From positions 82,214-146,213 of the forward strand of contig NZ_QGDQ01000011.1 in assembly GCF_003149145.1 (NCBI RefSeq): a DNA stretch of 64,000 nt, read 5' to 3'. The notes under the pieces were generated by a model, which saw nothing but the letters and a program-made list of their open reading frames with translations, ran no database searches and was not told the DNA's origin. The position numbers were made by a program, and so were the translations under genes. The DNA comes from Quadrisphaera granulorum (GTDB taxonomy: Bacteria; Actinomycetota; Actinomycetes; Actinomycetales; Quadrisphaeraceae). Below are positions 21,201 through 28,742 of this stretch, piece after piece (position 1 is the stretch's first letter; each line of letters starts with the position of its first letter).

Positions 21201-22622
21201 GATCGGGTCGACCCCGGAGATGCCGAGGAGGTGGTTGACGAGGCTGCCGGCACCGGACCCGCGGGCGGCCACGCGCACGCCAAGCCTGCGGGTGAGGTCG
21301 CACACCTCGGCCACGGTGAGGAAGTACGTGGGGAAGCCGAGCGCGCCGATGACGCCCAGCTCCTCGTCCATCCGGTGTCGCACGCGCTGCAGGTGCGCGA
21401 GGGAGGCGCTCGGGTAGCGGGTGTGGACGGCTGCCTCGCAGCGGGCGCGCAGCACGGCGGCGGCGTCGTCGACGGTGCGCACCGCGGGACCGGCCACCAG
21501 CCACGGCTCGGGCAGGTGGACGGCACCGATGCCGAGGTCGGCGCGGGGGTCGAGGTGGCAGCGGGCGGCGAGCCGCTCGGTGTCGGCGAGCAGCTGGGCG
21601 GCGCCGCCGGACTGGCAGGCTCCCCGACCCGCGCCTGCGGCAGTGGCGATCCGCTCGGCGAGGTCGCGCATGGCAGCGGCCGGCTTGAGCCAGCCGTGCC
21701 CGGTGGCCCTGTCGAGGTGGCGGGAGGCCAGCGGCACGAGGCGGCGGGCAGCGTCGAGCACGTCGGCGGTGGCGGCGCCCTCGGGGCCGGCGTGGCGGAC
21801 GGCGTTGGTGAGGACGGCGGGGATCCCGGCCTCGCGTGCCAGGGCCAGGGTGCGCGCGGCGTGCCCGAGGCTGGCGGGGGTGCCCTCGGGACCGAGGTGG
21901 CAGACCACCTCGAGGGCCAGGCAGCCCAGCGGCAGGGCGGAGTACCAGCGCGCCAGCAGCGCGCGAGCGAGGTCGGGGCGGCGGGCCAGCAGCGCGCGGC
22001 CGACCTCGCTGTCGGGTCCGAGCAGCACGGTGAGCGCGGGGGCTCCGGAGGCGGGGTCGACGGCGTGCTCGGCGATCTCCTCAAGGGTGGTGACGGGGGT
22101 CCCGCGCCGTCCGCCGACCGCGCTCAGCGAGCCGGGCGCCTCCCCGCGGGTGTGCGCGGCGGTGGACAGCCGGCACAGACGCGCCCACCCGACCCCGGTC
22201 GGCAGGGGCGGGTCGCCCGGATCGGGGGTCCAGCCCGCTGCCGCGGTGAGGGAGGTGCTGGACCCGTGGGCGAGGACGACGACGCGGGGCAGCCGCGCGT
22301 CCACGGCGGCTCCGCCGCGCACCGGCGCCCTCCCCCCGCCGTGATCATGGGAGTCCGCCACCCTGCCGCGCCCGGTCCGGTGGAGGAGGTCGCTGGGCTC
22401 GACGGCGAGCTCCATCCCCAAGATCGGGACGACGCCCTCCTGGGCACACGCGATCACGTGCTTGACCGCACCGCGCAGCCCGTCGCGGTCCGTGAGAGCA
22501 AGAGCGTGCTGACCATCGGCGGCGGCTCGCTCGACGAGCGCGGCCGGAGTGTCGGTGCCGTGCTGCAAGCTCCAACCGGAGGCGACGTGCAGGTGTGTGA
22601 ACGACTGCTGTGACGGCGGCAC
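18270..22622 (-). CDS. dnaE2: Error-prone DNA polymerase III alpha subunit DnaE2 (ImuC)
   Basis: DnaE2 is the mutagenic C-family polymerase of the SOS response. The product begins with a PHP domain (FTHLHVASGWSLQHGTDTP), has the polymerase acids in LPDIDVDVESARR (near residue 487), the CGVVVFHEQVLQIV and FCKAHAAAFALPTYQSAWFK segments, an OB fold and the family ending KLWHSSSGSAGW. At 1450 residues it is far longer than the usual 1050-1150: extra sequence lies in the PHP region (residues about 75-160) and in a long Ala/Glu/Gly-rich insert (about 1265-1400). The GTG at 22622 is chosen because GGGAGGAG precedes it and it lies downstream of the LexA box; the frame is open to 22769 only by chance. 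Confidence 0.95.
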   Translation of the reverse strand: MPPSQQSFTHLHVASGWSLQHGTDTPAALVERAAADGQHALALTDRDGLRGAVKHVIACAQEGVVPILGMELAVEPSDLLHRTGRGRVADSHDHGGGRAPVRGGAAVDARLPRVVVLAHGSSTSLTAAAGWTPDPGDPPLPTGVGWARLCRLSTAAHTRGEAPGSLSAVGGRRGTPVTTLEEIAEHAVDPASGAPALTVLLGPDSEVGRALLARRPDLARALLARWYSALPLGCLALEVVCHLGPEGTPASLGHAARTLALAREAGIPAVLTNAVRHAGPEGAATADVLDAARRLVPLASRHLDRATGHGWLKPAAAMRDLAERIATAAGAGRGACQSGGAAQLLADTERLAARCHLDPRADLGIGAVHLPEPWLVAGPAVRTVDDAAAVLRARCEAAVHTRYPSASLAHLQRVRHRMDEELGVIGALGFPTYFLTVAEVCDLTRRLGVRVAARGSGAGSLVNHLLGISGVDPIAHGLLMERFLTTARAELPDIDVDVESARRTEVYDAVLARFGGDRVAAVAMTDTYRVRHAVRDVGAALGMPPGEVDAIAKAFPHLRARDVRHALRDLPELRASGLADSRLDLLYDLVESLDGLPRHTALHPCGVLLSDASLLDRTPVQPSATSFPMSSFDKDDVEVMGLLKLDVLGIRMQSAFAHATREVERTTGERIDLDTLPLDDDDAFRLIRSTRTLGCFQIESPGQRELVGKFAPQDFADLVIDISLFRPGPVKSDMVTPFLMARQGWRAPDYLHERLRKALEQTCGVVVFHEQVLQIVAETAGVSLTQADEVRRALGTRDGQAEVETWWRPRALAAGFTPAEVQRIWEVLAAFASFGFCKAHAAAFALPTYQSAWFKAHWPAHFLAGVLTHDPGMYPKRLILDDARTMGVAVLPLDVNASTGEYRVEHVAPWDEPPPAVLQQYPAGPGRDDDDERPRPAPAQPPRWSEREAAERYGPSASRYRLDAAVPDGRAWGIRLSLAEVKGISDAEVARIVAGQPYHSLADLWNRARPSRPVLERLVLTGALDAIYGLGLTAPVRRRGVVTRRDLLLQVADLDRHTRALDRGAARTRSSSSSRSTPRDHGKLATSEDVQLALDLGDAPGDVEPSGLPEMTPAEQVRTELEVLGLDASHHVVAAYGPMLDAIGVVRSSALRGQRSRSELLVAGVKVATQTPPIRSGRRVVFLTLDDSTGPVDATFFEDAQGPYASTVFGSWLLVVRGELRRTGPRGVSLRATGAWAMPALWRVWSEHGVDGVYRVMAGQPAAGYGSAAVAGAAASRSTRPVMAPSRVIGQGRDDGAVPGLDAGRSGPGQHDERYAGAGAREAAAQDEAALRAAQEAAEEAAEEAAAASGLPVGDRPRSERGRAGGRRVFVHASGFLLSPYADIAPPGSDTRNTRVSAAGAAGSGDGGADQTVERSADDALEDLLDAERGAAGRGAPRKLWHSSSGSAGW
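22339..22363. repeat. Copy of the CCGTGATCATGGG...GTCCGCCACCC repeat inside dnaE2
   Basis: The 25 bases here match the unit at 49693-49717 with one mismatch (A for C at the 14th position), including the two blocks CCGTGATCATGGG and GTCCGCCACCC. In dnaE2 it encodes RVADSHDHGG within a segment of the PHP domain that is itself an insertion relative to the family. A shorter match (CCCATGATCACG, minus-strand sense) occurs at 19377-19388 in the same gene. Confidence 0.75.
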
Positions 22623-22689
22623 CTCGCTCCTCCCCGGACCGGCCCGCGGCGTTCTCCGCAGGGCAGCAGGCCGGGGAAGGTCAGCCTGG

Positions 22690-22705
22690 TCGAACTTTTG
22701 TTCGA
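22690..22705. promoter_or_regulatory. LexA (SOS) box upstream of dnaE2
   Basis: TCGAAC-TTTT-GTTCGA is a perfect match to the actinobacterial/Gram-positive LexA palindrome TCGAAC-N4-GTTCGA. It ends 68 nt upstream of the dnaE2 GTG, just downstream of a TAGTCT -10-like hexamer on the minus strand, a position where LexA would block transcription. Damage induction of dnaE2 is expected from the family. Confidence 0.92.
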
Positions 22706-22876
22706 CTCCATAGAGACTACACGCCACCCGGCACCGCGCACAGGCGGACGGCAATAGGCCCCACTCCACTTGGGCGACCCGTCGATGACCTGCGGCAACG
22801 ACTTCGAGTGGTTGCCGGGGACAACCGGGCGTAGCGTCGCGCCGCCGTCAAGGACGCGGCACGGAGGAGGAGAGCC

Positions 22877-24373
22877 ATGGCTACCGCCAGTCCCGCCGCA
22901 GCGGGCACCGCCGGCTCCATCAGGAGCTTGATCCCCGCACGCATCGACCGCCTGCGATGGGCGCCCTTCCATACCCGGATGATCATGGCGCTGGGCACCG
23001 CCTGGATTCTGGACGGGCTCGAGATCACCATCGCCGGCTCCCTCAACCCGATCCTCCAGGACAAGGCAGCACTGGGGATGTCGGTCACCGAGACCGGCTT
23101 CATCGCCACCGTCTACCTCGTCGGCGAGGTGGTGGGAGCGCTGGTCTTCGGCCGCATCTCCGACGCCCTGGGCCGCCAGAAGCTCTTCATGCTCACCCTG
23201 GCCGTCTACCTCGGCGGCAACGCGCTCACGGCGCTGACGTGGAACGGGGAAACCTCCGGGCTGGTCTTCCTCTATCTGACGCGGTTCATCGCCGGCGCCG
23301 GCATCGGCGGGGAATACGCCGCGATCAACTCGGCGATCGACGAGATGATGCCCGCGCCCTACCGCGGCAGGGTGGATATCGGCGTCAACGGCACCTACTG
23401 GGCCGGCTCGATCATCGCCACCCTCGGCACCTACCTCCTGCTCGACACCATGCCAGTGAGCTGGGGCTGGCGCGTGGCGTTCCTCATCGGCCCGGTGCTG
23501 GGCATCGTCATCATCTTCCTGCGCCGCCACCTGCCGGAGAGCCCGCGCTGGCTGCTCATGCACGGCCGCGAGCGCGAGGCCGAGGAGAACATCGCCACCA
23601 TCGAGCGTCAGGTGGAGGAGAGCGGGCAGCACCTGGCCCCCGTGGACGACTCCAAGGCCATCGAGGTCCGCCCCGCCCCGGCGCAGGGGTACATCACGCT
23701 GGCGCGGGTCCTCTTCAAGACCTACCCCCAGCGCGCCACGCTCGCCGCCACGCTGATGATCACGCAGTCGTTCCTCTACAACGCGATCTTCTTCACGTAC
23801 ACGACCGTGCTGACGGCGTACTACGGCGTCGCCGCGAGCAGCACCCCGCTGTACCTCATCGGGTTCGCTCTGGGGAACTTCATCGGGCCCCTCGCGCTCG
23901 GCCACCTCTTCGACACCTGGGGCCGCAAGAAGATGATCGCGGGGACCTACCTGCTCTCGGGGGCCCTCCTGGCCATCACCGCGGTGCTGTTCAACGCCGG
24001 CGTGCTCAACGCGGTCACCCAGACCATCGCCTGGGCGGTCATCTTCTTCTTCGCCTCCGCGGGGGCCAGCTCGGGCTACCTCACGGCGAGCGAGCTGTTC
24101 CCCATGGAAGTGCGCGCGCAGGCGATCGCCATCTTCTTCGCCATCGCCCAGCTCTGCGGCGCCGGCGCTCCCCTGCTCTACAGCGCGCTCATCGGCAGCC
24201 TGGACGACCCGTCGGTGACCCGGCTGTTCATCGGCTACCTCATCGGCGCCGGTGTGATGATCATCGGTGGTGTCGTCGCGGCGTTCCTCGCGGTGGACGC
24301 CGAGGGCAGGTCGCTCGAGGACGTGACGATGCCCCTGTCCGCGGTGAGCACCCGCCCTCGCGCCACCGGCTGA
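22877..24373 (+). CDS. MFS transporter, sugar-porter-like
   Basis: The 498-residue protein has 12 predicted membrane segments in two halves separated by a cytoplasmic loop (about residues 225-265). It carries the MFS loop 2-3 motif GRISDALGRQKLF near 93 and the PESPRWLLMHGRE motif near 218, which is typical of the sugar porter and related metabolite:H+ symporter group. The ATG at 22877 follows a strong GGAGGAGGAG ribosome site. It is divergent from dnaE2 and convergent with a second MFS gene. The substrate cannot be told from sequence; benzoate/aromatic-acid-type or sugar symport are both possible. Confidence 0.88.
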   Translation: MATASPAAAGTAGSIRSLIPARIDRLRWAPFHTRMIMALGTAWILDGLEITIAGSLNPILQDKAALGMSVTETGFIATVYLVGEVVGALVFGRISDALGRQKLFMLTLAVYLGGNALTALTWNGETSGLVFLYLTRFIAGAGIGGEYAAINSAIDEMMPAPYRGRVDIGVNGTYWAGSIIATLGTYLLLDTMPVSWGWRVAFLIGPVLGIVIIFLRRHLPESPRWLLMHGREREAEENIATIERQVEESGQHLAPVDDSKAIEVRPAPAQGYITLARVLFKTYPQRATLAATLMITQSFLYNAIFFTYTTVLTAYYGVAASSTPLYLIGFALGNFIGPLALGHLFDTWGRKKMIAGTYLLSGALLAITAVLFNAGVLNAVTQTIAWAVIFFFASAGASSGYLTASELFPMEVRAQAIAIFFAIAQLCGAGAPLLYSALIGSLDDPSVTRLFIGYLIGAGVMIIGGVVAAFLAVDAEGRSLEDVTMPLSAVSTRPRATG

Positions 24374-24430
24374 CCCGCGTCGTTTGGCGTTGCCTGCAGG
24401 GACCCGCCCTCCCGTACGCCGGGACAGCGG

Positions 24431-25954
24431 TCACCTGCGGGCCTCCGGGACGGGCACGTCGGCAGGCAAGCCAGCCGCCAGCCCCACCGACGCCTCCACC
24501 AGGCCCTGCCCCGCCGAGCTCGATCGCTGCGCCGCGGCGTAGGACGCCGACAGTCGCCGGTACTGCGGGCTCGCCAGCGCCAGCAGCGTCACCACCAGCC
24601 CCGCCGCGCCGGTGATCACGAAGACGAGGGCGATGGCGCGTGCCTGTCCGGTGCCGAACCAGCTGCCGATGGCCTGGGCGCCCGCGCCGTCACCGCTCAT
24701 GAAGGGGACGACGACGAACTGCGTCAGCGGCCCCATGAGGAACGCCGTGATCGGCGCCGCGGACTGCTCCACGCTCTGCGCGAAGCCGAACACCCGCCCC
24801 TGCCGCTCGTAGGGCACCACGCGCTGGAGCACGGTCTGCTCGGCGGCCTCCGCGAACGGCATGAGCAGCATGAAGACCGCCATCGCGACCGTCAGGCTGA
24901 CGATCGAGGAGGCCAGGGGGAAGAGCATCGTGGCTGTCCACGCGGCGACATTGACGAGCAGCAGCAGGCGCACCGGCCGGCTCCCCAGGCCCCAGCGCGC
25001 CACGAGCAGACCCCCGACGATCATCAACGCGCTCAGGCCGCCCCACAGCAACCCCCACACCTGCACCGACACCAGCGACAGGCCGTAGGCGTCCATGAGT
25101 GCCATGAAGCCGCCACCGATGAAGTTGTTGAAGCAGCTGAAGGCGATGAGCGGCACGAGACCCGGCACACCGCGCACCAACCGCCAGGTGCCGCGCAGGT
25201 CGACCCCGCCAGCGCCTCCGCCAGAACCCGGTGCGGCGTCGCCAGAGCCATCGCGTGGGGTGTCTCCAGGCCCCGCGCCCCCACCTGGGTTCGCAGGCGG
25301 CGACTCTCCGGGCACGGGCTCCGGAACAGGCACGCGAGCGAGGTGGACCACCGAGGCGGTCAGCACCACCAGGGCGAGCAGCAGCACGTGCAGCATCCCG
25401 CCGGAGGCGACCAGCACCCCGCTGATCACGGAGGTGACGAGCATCGAACTGCCGGTGACGGTGCCGACCAGGCCGTTGGCACGGTCGCGGCGGTCTTCCG
25501 GCACGAGCAGCGTCACGAGCGCAGGCAGCGCGATGGCGCGCGGGTTGCCGGCGATGACGCCCAGCATGAGCGCCACGATGAACACCCACAGCTGCCAGGA
25601 GGTGACATCGCCGAACGCCTCGGGCGGAGTCAGCAGGTACAGCGCCAGGCAGGCGGCGTAGACACCCGCCGACACGAGCGCGGAGACCTGCATGACGGTG
25701 CGCTTGCGGTAGTTGTCGACGAGGCTCCCGAACCAGATGCCCGTGGCCGCCGTGGCCACCACGAAGATGCCCGCGATCATGCCGGTCGCGAAGACGGACC
25801 GGGTCTCGAGGAAGACCCAGAACGTGATGGCGAACCAGACCGTGTAGTTGATGACGAAGACCACGGCGTTGCTCACCAGTAGATGGGCGAACACCCGCTG
25901 GGTGCCGTGGCGCAGGTCCAGCCGAGGCTGCGGGGCGGGGTCGGCGGTGGTCAC
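24431..25954 (-). CDS. MFS exporter (EntS/MFS_3-like)
   Basis: The 507-residue product has about 12 membrane segments, with the loop motif GSLVDNYRKRTVMQVSALV near residue 76, a second half containing RQGRVFGFAQSVEQSAAP near 390, and a Gly/Pro/Asp-rich central loop (about 205-250). This pattern resembles the MFS_3/enterobactin-exporter-like group. It is convergent with the preceding MFS gene and lies between dnaE2 and the DUF6504-HEPN pair, interrupting what is otherwise an SOS-linked block. The substrate is unknown; a drug or siderophore exporter is the usual role of this group. Confidence 0.82.
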   Translation of the reverse strand: MTTADPAPQPRLDLRHGTQRVFAHLLVSNAVVFVINYTVWFAITFWVFLETRSVFATGMIAGIFVVATAATGIWFGSLVDNYRKRTVMQVSALVSAGVYAACLALYLLTPPEAFGDVTSWQLWVFIVALMLGVIAGNPRAIALPALVTLLVPEDRRDRANGLVGTVTGSSMLVTSVISGVLVASGGMLHVLLLALVVLTASVVHLARVPVPEPVPGESPPANPGGGAGPGDTPRDGSGDAAPGSGGGAGGVDLRGTWRLVRGVPGLVPLIAFSCFNNFIGGGFMALMDAYGLSLVSVQVWGLLWGGLSALMIVGGLLVARWGLGSRPVRLLLLVNVAAWTATMLFPLASSIVSLTVAMAVFMLLMPFAEAAEQTVLQRVVPYERQGRVFGFAQSVEQSAAPITAFLMGPLTQFVVVPFMSGDGAGAQAIGSWFGTGQARAIALVFVITGAAGLVVTLLALASPQYRRLSASYAAAQRSSSAGQGLVEASVGLAAGLPADVPVPEARR

Positions 25955-26034
25955 GGTCTCTTCTCCTCGCCGTAGACGACACCACGATGACGGCTTCGGG
26001 TCCCGGAAGTCATCGGGTTTCCCGCAGCCCCAGG

Positions 26035-26481
26035 TCAGGAGGCGGCCAGCGGAAGCCCGCCGAGCCAGATCCGGACGTCGAGCAGCTCGGCGATCAGGGC
26101 CGTGAACGCCTCGGCCTGAGCCAGGTGCGCGTCGGCTTCGGGGCCCTGGACCGCCGGGCCGCGGCCGCTCTCGACAGCAGCCCGGCGCTCGGCAGCGGCC
26201 CCGAAGTACAAGGCCCAGCCCTCGACCTCCGGAGCGAGCGCGACCAGCGACTCCCAGACATTGACGGGGCCGCGCCTGCGGCCGCCGACCACCTGACGGG
26301 CGGCAACGACGGCCGCGCCCGCACGCAGCGCGGCCAGGTGGGCCTCGACGAACCGGTCTGCGGGGTCGGTAGCGGCAGCGGCCAGCGAGAGTTCCGTGGC
26401 AGCGCGTTCGAGCAGCCTGACAGCGCCCGCGGGAGCGGGTGCCTGCGCGGGGCCGCGGCCGCGAGGTCTCACAGCGGCCAC
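26035..26481 (-). CDS. SAV_6107-type HEPN domain protein
   Basis: The 148-residue product is almost entirely alpha-helical, with segments AVRLLERAATELSLAAAA, RFVEAHLAALRAGAAVVAARQ and VNVWESLVALAPEVEGWALYFGAAAERRAAVE, matching the small HEPN family named after Streptomyces SAV_6107. An R-x4-H pattern (R43-FVEA-H48) is present; R-x4-6-H is the active-site pattern of HEPN ribonucleases, though its location here is not the canonical one. The GTG at 26481 starts 1 nt after the DUF6504 stop, so the two are translated from one message. The family is commonly found next to dinB/dnaE2 in actinobacteria, and the operon here has its own LexA box. Confidence 0.8.
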   Translation of the reverse strand: MAAVRPRGRGPAQAPAPAGAVRLLERAATELSLAAAATDPADRFVEAHLAALRAGAAVVAARQVVGGRRRGPVNVWESLVALAPEVEGWALYFGAAAERRAAVESGRGPAVQGPEADAHLAQAEAFTALIAELLDVRIWLGGLPLAAS

Positions 26482-26482
26482 G

Positions 26483-26872
26483 TCAGTCCACCACCCGCAC
26501 GAGGCGCCAGCAGGCCTCCGCGGTGGAGCCGCTGGTGTCCGTTGACTCCGCGGGCGCACAGGCGAGCTCGAACGTGCCTGGCTCCACCCCGAAGCCCGCG
26601 CTGGCCGCCACGCGCCACACCTGCTCGTCAGCGGCAGGGCCGGCGGCGCGGCTGCCCGGCTGGCGGACGAGCGCGCTGCTGCCACGCACCTCGACAGCCT
26701 CTCCGCGCAGCGCCCTGGCCTCCACGCCCTGCCACCAGGGCAGACGCGAGCTCCAGGTGGCCAGCACCTCACGCACCACAAAGAGGCGGCCGCGCCAGAC
26801 GAACGCCGTGGGCGCCTCCGGCTCACCCTGCTCGACCTTGACGTGCACAACCTCGTCGAACGACCGGCTCAC
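26483..26872 (-). CDS. DUF6504 family protein
   Basis: The 129-residue product opens SRSFDEVVHVKVEQGEP and continues TAFVWRGRLFVVREVLATWSS, PWWQGVEARAL, and ends CWRLVRVVD, the pattern of DUF6504: a small beta-rich protein encoded beside translesion polymerases in many actinobacteria. No catalytic motif is recognisable. The GTG at 26872 follows AGGAGGAGCT directly, giving the family's N-terminus; the frame is open to 27109 but without coding character. A perfect LexA box lies 72 nt upstream, so this gene and the HEPN gene behind it should be damage-induced. Confidence 0.85.
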   Translation of the reverse strand: MSRSFDEVVHVKVEQGEPEAPTAFVWRGRLFVVREVLATWSSRLPWWQGVEARALRGEAVEVRGSSALVRQPGSRAAGPAADEQVWRVAASAGFGVEPGTFELACAPAESTDTSGSTAEACWRLVRVVD

Positions 26873-26943
26873 AGCTCCTCCTCCTGAGGCACTGGCGGCG
26901 CGGCCCCGGGGCTTCCCCTCCCCGGTGACCGCGCCCACCGCCA

Positions 26944-26959
26944 TCGAACACGCGTTCGA
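26944..26959. promoter_or_regulatory. LexA (SOS) box upstream of DUF6504-HEPN operon
   Basis: TCGAAC-ACGC-GTTCGA matches the LexA palindrome perfectly. It is 72 nt upstream of the DUF6504 GTG on the minus strand, nearly the same distance as the dnaE2 box from its gene, and about 180 nt upstream of the divergent carotenoid operon, which could also be affected. Confidence 0.9.
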
Positions 26960-27137
26960 CGAGAGCAGTGAATCGGTGATCCCGCTCGCCATCAACCCGC
27001 TGTCCACGTCGACGACGCTGCCACCGGGGTCTGACAACCGGGCCCCACCTGCGGTGACGCCCCGGAGAGCAGTGGATGGCGATCGGGTGAGCACGCTCGG
27101 GAAGCCCACCCGCGCGAGCCGCGGCTACCGTGCTTCC

Positions 27138-27863
27138 GTGGCATCCGAGCGCTCCGACGACGGCGGGGGCGCCGTCCGCGTGCGCGCGGTCCTGCACCTG
27201 TGGCGGGTGCCGACACCCGCGGTCCCCGCCGCCATCGCGAGGATGGCGCTGGACCGTCGCCACCTGCGCGCGAGCGGAGCTGCCTTCTGGAAGCTGCTCG
27301 GCACCGGCAACGGGCGCACCTTCACCCCTCGCGACGCCGACCCCCACCAATGGGCCGTGCTCACCACCTGGGACGACGACGCCGCCGCGGCCGCCTTCGA
27401 GAGATCGCCCACGGTCCGCGCCTGGGACCGGCTGGCCGCCGAGCGCCTCCGGGTGGAGATGGTGCCGGTCGCCAGCCGCGGGCAGTGGTCGCGGCGGGAG
27501 CCGTTCGGCACACCCGCGCCGTCCCGCGCGGGCGCGACAGGTCCGGTGGCGAGCATCACCCGGGCGCGCATCCGCCTGGGCCGTGGCCGCTCCTTCTGGG
27601 GCGCTGTGCCCCCTGTCTCGAGCGACCTGCACGCCGTTCCCGGCCTGCGGCTCGCGGTGGGCATCGGCGAGGCGCCCATCGGGCTGCAGGGCACGTTCAG
27701 CCTCTGGAACAACTCCGCCTCCCTGCGCGACTTCGCGCACCGGCGCTCCGCCCACCGCGAGGTCGTGGCGCGCACCGCCCGCGAGCGGTGGTACGTCGAG
27801 GAGCTCTTCGCCCGCTTCTCCGTCACCTCACTGGACGGCACGCATCACGGGAGGACGCCGTGA
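27138..27863 (+). CDS. Spheroidene monooxygenase-like protein (CrtA family)
   Basis: CrtA-type heme monooxygenases introduce a keto group at C-2 of acyclic carotenoids. The 241-residue product contains LHLWRVPTPAVPAAIARMALDRR near residue 18, ASGAAFWKLLGTGNGRTFTPRDADPHQWAVLTTWDD near 50, SITRARIRLGRGRSFWGAVPP near 138 and VGIGEAPIGLQGTFSLWNN near 174, all typical of this family. The start is a GTG at 27138, giving the family N-terminus. It opens a four-gene carotenoid-tailoring operon and overlaps the next gene by 4 nt. The exact substrate is not shown by sequence. Confidence 0.8.
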   Translation: MASERSDDGGGAVRVRAVLHLWRVPTPAVPAAIARMALDRRHLRASGAAFWKLLGTGNGRTFTPRDADPHQWAVLTTWDDDAAAAAFERSPTVRAWDRLAAERLRVEMVPVASRGQWSRREPFGTPAPSRAGATGPVASITRARIRLGRGRSFWGAVPPVSSDLHAVPGLRLAVGIGEAPIGLQGTFSLWNNSASLRDFAHRRSAHREVVARTARERWYVEELFARFSVTSLDGTHHGRTP

Positions 27864-28723
27864 GCGCCACCGAGGCCGTCCCGCTGCGCCGACCGCTGGC
27901 CGTCACGGGCGGGCAGCGCGTCGCGCTGCTGCTGGCGGCCGTCGCCGTCGTCGTCCAGATCACCTACCCGCTGCTGTCCGGCCATGTACTCATCACGGCC
28001 ACCGTGACGAGCGTGCTCGTGTTCGCGGCGGCGTCGCTGATCAGCGCCCTCGCCACCCACGGCCTGCGCGCCGCGGCGGCGCTCGCACTCGGTGCGGGCG
28101 GCGTCGGGCTGCTCGCCGAGGCGGTGGGCGTGAGCACCGGCTTTCCCTTCGGCGACTACGCCTACGCGGGCACGCTGCGCCCGCAGGTCCTCGGTGTCCC
28201 GGCGGTCGTCCCGGCCGCCTGGCTCATGATGGCGTGGCCGACGATGCTCGCCGGTCGCTCCGTGGTCGACCTGCTGCGCCGCCGCTTCGGGCCCGTGCCG
28301 CACTGGGCCGCGGTACCGCTGGCCGCGTGGCTGCTCACGGCGTGGGACCTCTCACTGGACCCGCAGATGGTCGCCGCAGGGCACTGGAGCTGGGAGCACC
28401 CCGCTCCGGCGCTGCCGGGCATCCCCGGCATCCCGCTGACCAACTACGCCGGCTGGTTGCTCGTCTCGCTGGTCGTGCACGCCGTGCTGCACGTCGGTGT
28501 GCCCCGTGGCGTGCGGCGCGGGGTGGCACCGGGTGCAGCGATCGGGGCCGGCGCTCCCGCGCTGCTGCTGGGCTGGACCTGGCTAGGGTCAGCCCTCGGC
28601 AACGCGGTCTTCTTCGGTCGGCCGTGGGTGGCTCTGTGGGTGTTCGTGGCCATGGGCCTGGTGGCCCTGCCGGCGCTCGCGCACCTGAGGCACCGCGCCC
28701 CTGGGCGCTCCCCCACCTCGTGA
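27860..28723 (+). CDS. CruF-like carotenoid hydratase (DUF422 membrane protein)
   Basis: CruF-type proteins add water to the psi end of acyclic carotenoids, giving 1'-hydroxy groups. The 287-residue product has about seven membrane segments and the characteristic STGFPFGDYAYAGTL motif near residue 94, AWDLSLDPQMVAAGHWSWE near 160 and GIPLTNYAGWLLVS near 194, the marks of the DUF422/CruF family. It overlaps the CrtA-like gene by 4 nt, and a glycosyltransferase follows after 19 nt, which could glycosylate the hydroxyl made here. Bisanhydrobacterioruberin hydratase is the archaeal relative, so the substrate may be C40 or longer. Confidence 0.82.
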   Translation: MSATEAVPLRRPLAVTGGQRVALLLAAVAVVVQITYPLLSGHVLITATVTSVLVFAAASLISALATHGLRAAAALALGAGGVGLLAEAVGVSTGFPFGDYAYAGTLRPQVLGVPAVVPAAWLMMAWPTMLAGRSVVDLLRRRFGPVPHWAAVPLAAWLLTAWDLSLDPQMVAAGHWSWEHPAPALPGIPGIPLTNYAGWLLVSLVVHAVLHVGVPRGVRRGVAPGAAIGAGAPALLLGWTWLGSALGNAVFFGRPWVALWVFVAMGLVALPALAHLRHRAPGRSPTS

Positions 28724-28742
28724 GCGCCCGGGTGAGCGCCGG

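Noticed and set aside
20649..22613. 654-codon plus-strand frame opposite dnaE2
   Set aside because: Antisense to conserved DnaE2 motifs; no independent coding sign.
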